DNA from: Propionibacteriaceae bacterium
GTDB taxonomy: Bacteria > Actinomycetota > Actinomycetes > Propionibacteriales > Propionibacteriaceae
Direction of reading: 5' to 3'
Assembly (NCBI GenBank): GCA_021323255.1
Contig: JAJTCL010000221.1
Location: forward strand, 1-5,129
Length of the DNA stretch: 5,129 nucleotides
The translations under genes were made by a program, and so were the position numbers. A model generated the notes under the pieces. That model did no database searches and was not told the origin of the DNA. It worked only from the letters and a program-made list of their open reading frames with translations. This document shows positions 1 through 5,129 of this stretch, piece after piece (within the stretch, counting starts at the first letter, position 1; every line of letters begins with the position of its first letter).

Positions 1-322
1 CCGAGGAATCGGAGGGGCTTCTTCGACCGATCACGACCTCGAATCCCTCGGCTGGTGCTGATGAGGTGATGCCGTCCAAGACCGTGATGATGTAGGGGTT
101 CTGCAGCTCAGGAACCACGACCTCGATGGATCGGTTCTGCTCACGAGGCCGGGATCCATCGGATCCCACCGGTCGGTACTCGGAGTCCCTCAGATGCTTT
201 TGGACCCGGCGACGAGTCTCGACTGAGACATCACCGCGGTCGTTGAGCACCTTTGACACAGTGGCTACCGAGACCCCCGCGGCGTCCGCGATTACCGCGA
301 GTGTGGTACGGCGTTTCGCCAC
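1..322 (-). CDS. LacI-family transcriptional repressor, N-terminal part (cut by left edge)
   Basis: The reverse strand reads from a GTG at 322-320 through 107 codons without a stop to the window edge. The GTG has a GGAGG ribosome binding site (329-333) six bases upstream. Residues 8-27 form the LacI-type helix-turn-helix: TLAVIADAAGVSVATVSKVL then N27, whose recognition helix carries the hallmark T-V-S-x-V-L-N. Residues 35-51 give the usual ETRRRVQ...YRP third-helix region. Residues 66-107 begin the periplasmic-binding-protein-like effector domain (IEVVVPELQNPYIITVLDGI). Full family members are about 330-350 residues, so roughly two thirds is missing. The hinge (residues 52-65) is unusual: it lacks the common A-R-x-L motif. 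The gene is divergent from a xylo-oligosaccharide-type transporter operon, so it is most likely its local repressor, comparable to BxlR of Streptomyces. Family assignment is firm; the effector sugar is inferred from context. Confidence 0.93.
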   Translation of the reverse strand, partial: MAKRRTTLAVIADAAGVSVATVSKVLNDRGDVSVETRRRVQKHLRDSEYRPVGSDGSRPREQNRSIEVVVPELQNPYIITVLDGITSSAPAEGFEVVIGRRSPSDSS

Positions 323-335
323 TGCCGACCTCCAG

Positions 336-351
336 CCTAAACGAGTTTCGG
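336..351. promoter_or_regulatory. Candidate operator in the repressor gene's leader
   Basis: CCTAAACGAGTTTCGG is a 16-base near-palindrome: seven-base arms around a two-base centre, with one mismatched pair. On the minus strand it reads CCGAAAC-TC-GTTTAGG. It carries a GAAAC/GTTT core like the sites in front of the transporter gene and lies 14 bases upstream of the repressor's GTG, just before its ribosome binding site. This position would suit autoregulation. Binding is inferred from symmetry and location only. Confidence 0.45.
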
Positions 352-370
352 CAGGTCGAACCTGTCGACC
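352..370. repeat. Two overlapping inverted repeats in the divergent promoter region
   Basis: CAGGT-CGA-ACCTG (352-364) is a perfect five-base-arm inverted repeat. GGTCGA-ACCTG-TCGACC (354-370) is a perfect six-base-arm repeat that shares most of the same bases, so the two are mutually exclusive as hairpins. They lie upstream of both divergent genes. They could be a further protein-binding site or a weak structure in the repressor leader. Nothing ties them to a named regulator. Confidence 0.35.
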
Positions 371-383
371 AGCCGCTGCAATC

Positions 384-393
384 GTTATATATA
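384..393 (-). promoter_or_regulatory. Possible -10 region for the repressor gene
   Basis: The reverse strand reads TATATATAAC here, an AT-rich tract standing out in a GC-rich region and lying about 60-70 bases upstream of the repressor's GTG. TATATA or TATAAC could serve as a -10 element. The nearest -35-like TTGCCG (403-408) is at a poor spacing of about 13 bases or less, so the assignment is weak. Confidence 0.25.
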
Positions 394-419
394 CGCCAAA
401 ATCGGCAAGAATGCAGCTC

Positions 420-449
420 TTGACACCCAACGTCTTGAGTCTCTATCGT
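420..449 (+). promoter_or_regulatory. Probable promoter of the transporter operon
   Basis: A perfect TTGACA -35 hexamer (420-425) is followed after 18 bases by TATCGT (444-449), matching four of six positions of TATAAT. This is a housekeeping-sigma-type arrangement and would start transcription near 456, giving a leader of about 65 bases before the ATG at 521. The palindrome cluster at 460-486 would then lie at about +5 to +31, a classic location for a repressor that blocks initiation or promoter clearance. The -10 spacing is slightly long. Confidence 0.55.
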
Positions 450-459
450 AGGCAGAACT

Positions 460-486
460 TTTCGAAACTCTCGAAATATTTCGAAA
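460..486. promoter_or_regulatory. Repressor operator cluster of CGAAA/TTTCG palindromes
   Basis: This stretch contains TTTCGAAA at 460-467 and again at 479-486, plus a perfect 14-base palindrome TCGAAATATTTCGA at 471-484. TCGAAA occurs three times in the same orientation, at 462, 471 and 481, spaced 9 and 10 bases, close to one helical turn. CGAAA/TTTCG symmetric sites are a common operator style for LacI-family proteins. I recall CGAA-type repeats reported for the Streptomyces xylobiose regulator BxlR, but I cannot verify that here. Location just after the predicted start site and next to a divergent LacI gene makes this the likely operator. Confidence 0.7.
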
Positions 487-520
487 CCCGACGCCCCACC
501 TGTCTCTCCCTGGAGGATCG

Positions 521-1876
521 ATGACAACTTCTGGCACCAGTCGCCGAACGTTCCTAGGACTCGCCGCCGGGTCCGCCCTCGGCGCCCTTGGGCTATCTGC
601 CTGCGGCACGTCTGGCCCTGCTCAACCCGGCGGAGCGGCCAGCGCCCCGGCAACCGGCGGGGGTGCTGCCGGCACAGCCTCCATGTGGGCCCTGACCGGG
701 CAGCCCAATCAAGGCATTCGCGAGGACTCGGTCGAGGCGTTCAACAAGTTGGGCAAGGGAAGCATCGAGGTTACGTTCTTCCAGAACGATCCCTACAAGG
801 CGAAGATACGTACCGCGGTGGGAGCTGGGGAGGCACCAACGATCATCTTCGGCTGGGGCGGAGGCATCCTCAAGTCTTATGCCGACGCCGGCCAGGTCGA
901 GGACCTTACGAGCTGGCTCAACGAGAATGCTGCCTTCAAAGACAAGTTCATCCCAGCGGTGTGGAAGGCCGCGACGATAGACGACAAGATCTACGCGGTT
1001 CCCATCCAAAACACTCAGCCGATTGTCCTGTACTACAACAAGATGCTGTTCGAGAAGGCCGGTGCCCAGCCGCCGGCGACCTGGGACGATGTGATGAACC
1101 TGGTCAATGTCTTCAATGGCCAAGGGGTGGCGCCGTTCTCGCTGGGTGGCCAGTCCAAGTGGACCTCGATGATGTGGTTGGAGTATCTGTTCGACCGGAT
1201 TGGTGGCCCCGAGGTCTTCGACGCGATCTACGCGAACAAGCCCGATTCGTGGTCCAACCCCGCGGTGATCGAGAGTGCCACGAAGGTGCAAGAGCTAGTC
1301 AAGGCTAACGGCTTCATTAAGGGGTTCTCTTCGATAGCCGCCGACACCCAGGCTGACCAGGCTCTGCTTTACACCGGCAAGGCAGCCATGCTGCTGCACG
1401 GCGGCTGGGCATACGGCAACATGAAGGCGACTCAACCGGAGTTCACCTCCAGCGGGCTCGGCTGGGCAAATTTCCCGACATTGCCCGGCGGCAAGGGAGA
1501 CCCGAAGAACGCCGTGGGCAACCCGGCGAACTATTTCTCGATTTCGTCCAAGGCCACCGATGAAGAGAAGGCGGTTGCCAAGGCCTATTTCACTGACGGC
1601 CTGTTCACCGATGCCGAGATCGACGCGTTCATCAACAGCGGCCAGGTGCCGGTAGTCAAGGCGGCGGAGACGAAGCTGGCAAGCTCTCCCGATGCAGCGT
1701 TCCAGCAGTTCGTGTTCAACATGACGAGCCAGGCGCCCAATTTCCAGCAGTCTTGGGACCAAGCGCTAAGCCCTGCCCAGGCCGAGGCACTGCTGAACAA
1801 CATCGACCAGCTGTTCTTGCTGAAGATCACGCCCGAGCAGTTCGCGGACGCGATGAACGGCACCCTCGGGGCCTGA
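521..1876 (+). CDS. ABC transporter sugar-binding lipoprotein, xylobiose/xylo-oligosaccharide type (BxlE-like)
   Basis: A 451-residue extracellular solute-binding protein of family 1, the receptor of a CUT1 sugar ABC importer, anchored on the outer face of the membrane. The N-terminus has a twin-arginine motif (S7-R8-R9-T10-F11-L12), a hydrophobic stretch to L25, and a lipobox L25-S26-A27-C28, so C28 is the expected lipidated residue. Residues 29-52 are a Gly/Ala/Pro-rich linker. The mature domain has segments typical of the family: GWGGG (111-115), PIVLYYNK (167-174), TWDD (187-190), LLHGGWAYG (291-299) and QSWDQAL (410-416). From memory these segments match BxlE-type xylobiose-binding proteins of Streptomyces closely, and the xylA neighbour supports that substrate. 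Xylose or another pentoside remains possible. The start has GGAGG at 512-516, four bases from the ATG, which is rather close. It is the first gene of the operon; the first permease follows after one base. Confidence 0.9.
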   Translation: MTTSGTSRRTFLGLAAGSALGALGLSACGTSGPAQPGGAASAPATGGGAAGTASMWALTGQPNQGIREDSVEAFNKLGKGSIEVTFFQNDPYKAKIRTAVGAGEAPTIIFGWGGGILKSYADAGQVEDLTSWLNENAAFKDKFIPAVWKAATIDDKIYAVPIQNTQPIVLYYNKMLFEKAGAQPPATWDDVMNLVNVFNGQGVAPFSLGGQSKWTSMMWLEYLFDRIGGPEVFDAIYANKPDSWSNPAVIESATKVQELVKANGFIKGFSSIAADTQADQALLYTGKAAMLLHGGWAYGNMKATQPEFTSSGLGWANFPTLPGGKGDPKNAVGNPANYFSISSKATDEEKAVAKAYFTDGLFTDAEIDAFINSGQVPVVKAAETKLASSPDAAFQQFVFNMTSQAPNFQQSWDQALSPAQAEALLNNIDQLFLLKITPEQFADAMNGTLGA

Positions 1877-1877
1877 C

Positions 1878-2819
1878 ATGACGGCCGTCGCTCCCCTAGC
1901 TCCGGCCGGAACTGGGACTGAGTTGCAGGAGCCAGCACCGCCGGCCGGCGGCGCGAAGAGTCGGCTCGGCATCCTGGTGCTTCCGGCCCTACTGATGTTT
2001 CTCGCGTTCGCTTTCATTCCGCTGATCGGCGTCCTGGTGCTTTCCTTCACTGATTGGGACGGGATCAGTGCCATCCAGTTCACCGGCTTGCAGAGCTGGG
2101 TCCAGGTATTGACCGATCCAGGCACCTGGCATGCGCTCTGGCTGACCTTCGCGCTCATGATCATAACCTGGCTGGTGCAAACCCCGATCAGCTTGCTGCT
2201 GGGTACCTTCATCGCCGGGCAACAGCACTACCGGGCATTCCTGGCAGTGCTGTTCTTCCTGCCCCTGCTGATGTCATCGGCTGCCATAGCGATCGCGTTC
2301 AAGTCCCTGCTGGACCCCAACTTCGGGCTGGCCGCCGGGTTGCACCTGCCATTGCTGGCACAGGACTGGCTGGGTAATCCCACGCTGGCCTTCGTCACTG
2401 TGGTCTTCGTGATCGCCTGGCAGTTCATCCCCTTCCATACGCTGCTCTACCAAGGCGGTGTACGGCAGATCCCCGAACAGATGTACGAGGCGGCTCAGAT
2501 CGACGGGGCCGGGCGGGTCCGGCAGTTTTTCTCCATCACGCTGCCGCAATTGAAGTACACCATCATCACGTCTTCAACCCTGATGCTCGTCGGATCGCTG
2601 GTCTACTTCGACCTCATCTGGGTCCTGACCCAGGGCGGCCCAGGCAACGCGACACGCATCCTCGCCCTAGACATGTACATCCGCGGCTTCCAGGCGAACC
2701 AAATGGGTGCAGCGAGTGTCATCGGCGTAATCCTCGTGGTAGTCGGGCTGGTACTGACGCTCCTCATCCAACGCATCGGCGGCAGGGACCTGAGAGCTAG
2801 CCAGATGGAGGGAATGTGA
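1878..2819 (+). CDS. Sugar ABC transporter permease 1 (CUT1 MalF-like, BxlF-type)
   Basis: A 313-residue inner-membrane permease with six likely membrane segments at about residues 29-56, 86-112, 118-142, 168-190, 228-250 and 279-299. The cytoplasmic EAA loop is clear: E204-A-A...D209-G210, then T221-L222-P223, the contact site for the ATPase subunit. The short N-terminal Pro/Ala-rich cytoplasmic tail (1-28) and the 'LTQGGPGNATRILALDMYI' region (250-268) are typical of the MalF/UgpA-like member of a CUT1 pair. The ATG is one base after the stop of the binding-protein gene and no good ribosome binding site precedes it, only a G run before the stop, so translation is probably coupled. It forms a heterodimer with the product of the next gene. 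Substrate is inferred from the locus: xylobiose or a similar xylo-oligosaccharide. Confidence 0.92.
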   Translation: MTAVAPLAPAGTGTELQEPAPPAGGAKSRLGILVLPALLMFLAFAFIPLIGVLVLSFTDWDGISAIQFTGLQSWVQVLTDPGTWHALWLTFALMIITWLVQTPISLLLGTFIAGQQHYRAFLAVLFFLPLLMSSAAIAIAFKSLLDPNFGLAAGLHLPLLAQDWLGNPTLAFVTVVFVIAWQFIPFHTLLYQGGVRQIPEQMYEAAQIDGAGRVRQFFSITLPQLKYTIITSSTLMLVGSLVYFDLIWVLTQGGPGNATRILALDMYIRGFQANQMGAASVIGVILVVVGLVLTLLIQRIGGRDLRASQMEGM

Positions 2820-2820
2820 G

Positions 2821-3702
2821 ATGAGTACCACCGTTGCCACTCCAGTGGCTGCGCCGCCACGCGCTCCCTCCGCGCCCCGCCGAATAAAGGGTCGCCGCAA
2901 CTACCTGGGCGGCTTCTTCGCTTGGGTGTGGCTGGCGATCATCATCATCCCGGTCTATTACGTGGTGATCACCACCTTTAAGGACCAGGGCGCGTACTTC
3001 ACCGAAAATCCGCTCGCTCCTCCCAGCCCGCCGACATTTGCGGCGTACCTGGACGTCTGGGAGGCCGGGATCGGCCGTTACTTCCTCAACTCGGTGATCG
3101 TCACCATCGGTGCGGTGATCCCGCTCGTCATCTTCAGCTTCCTGGCTTCGTACGCCATTGTCCGGGGCGACAGCAAGATGCTGCGCTTCAGCCGGACATT
3201 ATTCCTGCTGGGTCTCGCCATCCCGGCGCAGGCTACGATCGTCCCCCTCTATTTGATCATCACCCGGATTCAGATGTACGACTCGCTGGGCGCGCTGATC
3301 TTGCCATACATCGCCTTCGGAATCCCGCTCACCGTGTTGATCTTGAGCAACTTCATCCGGGACGTACCGCGTGAGCTGTTCGAGTCGATGCGACTCGACG
3401 GCTGCACCGACTGGCAGATGGCCTGGAAGCTGGCGTTCCCGTTGACTCGGCCGGCGATCGTTACCGTCAGCATCTACAACGGCCTACACGTCTGGAACGG
3501 ATTCCTCTTCGCCCTGATCTTGACCCAGAGCCCAGAGAAGCGGGTGATGCCGCTGGCGCTGTGGGCCTTTCAGGGTGAGTACAGCGTAAACATCCCGGCC
3601 ATCCTGGCGGCTGTGGTGCTGTCCACGCTGCCGATCTTGGTGCTGTATGTCCTCGGCCGTCGGCAAATGCTGCGTGGCCTGACAGCGGGATTTGGTAAGT
3701 AG
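2821..3702 (+). CDS. Sugar ABC transporter permease 2 (CUT1 MalG-like, BxlG-type)
   Basis: A 293-residue permease with about six membrane segments (31-53, 87-113, 123-148, 156-178, 211-236, 257-278). The EAA loop is a variant: E188-S-M-R-L-D193-G194 followed by F206-P207-L208, with Ser-Met in place of Ala-Ala. The C-terminus, RRQMLRGLTAGFGK, is the usual MalG-type ending, in which a R-G-L-T-x-G tail faces the ATPase. The ATG lies one base after the preceding stop, with GGAGG at 2807-2811 inside the end of the first permease gene, nine bases upstream, which sets the start. It pairs with the first permease. No ATP-binding gene follows, as is common for actinobacterial CUT1 operons that share a multiple-sugar ATPase (MsiK) encoded elsewhere. 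Confidence 0.92.
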   Translation: MSTTVATPVAAPPRAPSAPRRIKGRRNYLGGFFAWVWLAIIIIPVYYVVITTFKDQGAYFTENPLAPPSPPTFAAYLDVWEAGIGRYFLNSVIVTIGAVIPLVIFSFLASYAIVRGDSKMLRFSRTLFLLGLAIPAQATIVPLYLIITRIQMYDSLGALILPYIAFGIPLTVLILSNFIRDVPRELFESMRLDGCTDWQMAWKLAFPLTRPAIVTVSIYNGLHVWNGFLFALILTQSPEKRVMPLALWAFQGEYSVNIPAILAAVVLSTLPILVLYVLGRRQMLRGLTAGFGK

Positions 3703-3809
3703 CCTCGCGCCCCCGTGGCCCTCGCCGTTCGAGCCCGGTCACAACCTCACACACTTGGATATGGACACCCCAGTCGTCGTCAGCTACGCCTAACTACATA
3801 GGAGGAGTC

Positions 3810-4997
3810 ATGGCACCGCAGCCCACCAAAGAAGACAAGTTCAGCTTCGGTTTATGGACGGTTGGCTGGCAGGCACGAGACATGTTCGGCGATGCAACTC
3901 GCCCCTATCTCACCGGCGTCGAAGCGGTCCACAAGCTTTCCGAGCTCGGCGCCTACGGCCTGACCTTTCACGACGATGACCTCATCCCGCCGGGTGGCAG
4001 CAGCAGCGCGCGGCAAAAGATCATCGATGAGTTCACCACCGCCCTGAAGGAGACCGGAATGGTGGTGCCGATGGTGACCACCAACCTGTTCTATGACCCG
4101 GTATTCAAAGACGGCGGCTTCACCAGCAACGACCGGAGTGTGCGGCGGTACGCGATGCGCAAAGTGATGCGCAACATGGACCTCGCGGCCGAACTGGGGG
4201 CCCAGATCTATGTCTTCTGGGGCGGCCGGGAAGGCTCAGAGGTCGACTTCGCCAAGGATGTGCGCGCGGCGCTTGATCGATACCGAGAGGCCTTGGACAC
4301 GCTCGCCCAGTACTCGATCGACCGCGGCTACGGACTGCGGTTCGCGATCGAGCCCAAGCCGAACGAGCCGCGAGGCGACATCCTGCTGCCCTCGATCGGT
4401 CATGCGCTGGCGTTCATCAACGAGCTCGAGCACTCCGACATGGTGGGCATCAATCCCGAGGTCGGGCATGAACACATGGCCAGCCTCAACTACACCCACG
4501 GCATTGCGCAGGCGCTGTGGGCCGGGAAGCTGTTCCACATTGACCTGAATGGGCAGAAGGGTCCGCGCTTCGACCAAGATCTGGTGTTCGGCCACGGCGA
4601 CCTGCTGCAAGCGTTCTCCACCGTCGACCTACTGGAGAACGGCGCGCCCGGCGGCGGTCCGGCGTACGACGGGCCGCGGCACTTCGACTACAAGCCGCCG
4701 CGCACCGAGGACATGGACGGGGTCTGGGAGTCGGCTCGGGCCAATATGGAGCTCTACCTGATGTTGCGGGATCGGGCGCGGGCGTTCCGGGCCGATCCTG
4801 AGGTGCAGGAGGCGCTCGAGGCTGCTCGGGTGGACGAGCTCAGCCAGCCCACCTTGAATGACGGGGAGACGTACGAGCAATTGCTTGCCGACTCGACGGC
4901 GTATGAGGACTACAACCTCGACACCCCGCGTACCCAGGGCTACGGCTTCGCCCGCCTCCAGCGGCTGGCCGTACAGCACCTGCTCGGCGCTCGTTGA
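3810..4997 (+). CDS. xylA: Xylose isomerase, class I
   Basis: A 395-residue cytoplasmic TIM-barrel enzyme converting D-xylose to D-xylulose with two divalent metal ions. Using Streptomyces rubiginosus numbering from memory, the residues fall in the same positions: W16, H54 and D57 (FHDDDL), F94, W137 (WGGREG), E181 and K183 (EPKPNEPRGD), E217 and H220 (NPEVGH), D245 (HIDLNGQ), D255 and D257 (FDQDL). The last metal ligand is D293 in GPRHFDYKPPR, shifted by a six-residue Gly-rich insertion at about 278-287. That insertion, and YVFWGGREG instead of YVAWGGREG, resemble the Arthrobacter-type enzyme. The C-terminal dimer/tetramer arm ends in LLGAR. The start has AGGAGG at 3800-3805, four bases upstream. 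The gene lies 107 bases after the permease pair, with no convincing terminator or promoter between, so it is probably co-transcribed. No catalytic residue is missing. Confidence 0.98.
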   Translation: MAPQPTKEDKFSFGLWTVGWQARDMFGDATRPYLTGVEAVHKLSELGAYGLTFHDDDLIPPGGSSSARQKIIDEFTTALKETGMVVPMVTTNLFYDPVFKDGGFTSNDRSVRRYAMRKVMRNMDLAAELGAQIYVFWGGREGSEVDFAKDVRAALDRYREALDTLAQYSIDRGYGLRFAIEPKPNEPRGDILLPSIGHALAFINELEHSDMVGINPEVGHEHMASLNYTHGIAQALWAGKLFHIDLNGQKGPRFDQDLVFGHGDLLQAFSTVDLLENGAPGGGPAYDGPRHFDYKPPRTEDMDGVWESARANMELYLMLRDRARAFRADPEVQEALEAARVDELSQPTLNDGETYEQLLADSTAYEDYNLDTPRTQGYGFARLQRLAVQHLLGAR

Positions 4998-5031
4998 ATG
5001 CCAGTACTGACGTGCGAAAGGCACAAACAAA

Positions 5032-5129
5032 ATGCCATTTGAGTTCCATGTCGCGACAACCGGATCCGACCAAGCCGAAGGCTCCGAGGACCGTCCGCTC
5101 CGGACCATCAATCGGGCTGCGGACCTCGC
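5032..5129 (+). CDS. Start of a beta-helix glycosidase, probably GH120 beta-xylosidase (cut by right edge)
   Basis: Thirty-two codons plus two bases are visible before the edge. GAAAGG at 5016-5021 lies ten bases before the ATG and serves as the ribosome binding site. The peptide begins MPFEFHVATTGSDQAEGSED and continues RPLRTINRAADL, with no signal sequence, so the product should be cytoplasmic. The pattern [Y/F]HVA-x-TGSD-x-x-x-G-[ST]-x-x-x-P-x-x-TIN-[KR]-AA is the first coil of right-handed parallel beta-helix proteins. From memory it matches the start of the GH120 beta-xylosidase XylC of Thermoanaerobacterium saccharolyticum very well. Only the N-terminus is seen and the catalytic residues lie outside the window, so another beta-helix enzyme (polysaccharide lyase or a general DUF1565-type protein) is possible. 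Position 34 bases after xylA supports cleavage of imported xylobiose to xylose. Confidence 0.7.
   Translation, partial: MPFEFHVATTGSDQAEGSEDRPLRTINRAADL

Noticed and set aside
386..393. TATATATA as an independent palindromic regulatory site
   Set aside because: Simple AT alternation is trivially palindromic. It is better treated as a possible -10 region.
126..524. Plus-strand open frame of 132 codons over the repressor start and divergent promoter
   Set aside because: It runs antisense to the LacI helix-turn-helix and through the promoter and operators. No family features are visible and it has the composition of a shadow frame.
593..1291. 232-codon minus-strand open frame inside the binding-protein gene
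   Set aside because: It lies entirely opposite a well-supported gene, is rich in Arg/Gly/Leu/Val as expected from antisense of GC-rich codons, and lacks a recognisable domain.
3703..3740. Possible terminator after the second permease gene
   Set aside because: The best stem found (CTCG-CCGTT-CGAG) has only four base pairs and no T run follows. It is not convincing as an intrinsic terminator.
4641..4674. Six-residue glycine-rich insertion in xylose isomerase before the last metal ligand
   Set aside because: It first looked unusual against the Streptomyces enzyme, but a similar segment ending in YDGPRHFDYKP is what I recall from Arthrobacter-type isomerases, so it is normal subfamily variation.
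4629..5111. 160-codon open frame on the minus strand across the end of xylA and the next gene
   Set aside because: It overlaps the certain xylA and the recognisable beta-helix start. Its product resembles no family I know, and long antisense frames are expected in GC-rich coding sequence.

Overview
This window looks like a carbohydrate-uptake and catabolism locus for xylose or xylo-oligosaccharides from a high-GC Gram-positive bacterium (Actinomycetota). The evidence is the GC-rich coding sequence, a Tat-type lipoprotein signal, GGAGG ribosome binding sites, a transporter lacking its own ATPase gene, and a xylose isomerase of the short (class I, about 390 residue) actinobacterial type. That isomerase looks closer to the Arthrobacter-type enzyme than to the Streptomyces one by remembered sequence. 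The genus cannot be resolved from the sequence alone.

Layout: (1) Positions 1-322, minus strand: the N-terminal part of a LacI-family repressor that runs off the left edge. (2) Positions 323-520: a 198-base divergent control region. It holds a TTGACA-type promoter pointing right, a dense cluster of TTTCGAAA/CGAAATATTTCG palindromes just downstream of it, a second near-palindrome in the leader of the repressor gene, and an overlapping pair of inverted repeats between them. (3) Positions 521-3702: three tightly packed genes with 1-nt gaps, encoding a lipid-anchored solute-binding protein and two CUT1-type ABC permeases. (4) Positions 3703-3809: a 107-base gap with no convincing promoter or terminator. 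(5) Positions 3810-4997: xylA, with every catalytic residue present. (6) Position 5032 to the right edge: the first 32 codons of a protein matching the N-terminus of right-handed beta-helix enzymes, most like GH120 beta-xylosidase.

Proposed working model: the repressor senses a xylose-derived sugar and controls the rightward operon through the CGAAA/TTTCG operators. The binding protein and permeases import xylobiose or short xylo-oligosaccharides, powered by an ATPase encoded elsewhere (MsiK-like). A cytoplasmic beta-xylosidase, with no signal peptide, splits them to xylose, and XylA converts xylose to xylulose. Xylulokinase is not in the window. Each part belongs to a known family. The least ordinary points are the apparent GH120 enzyme in this position, the operator architecture and the atypical hinge of the repressor. 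I do not see a wholly new kind of system here.
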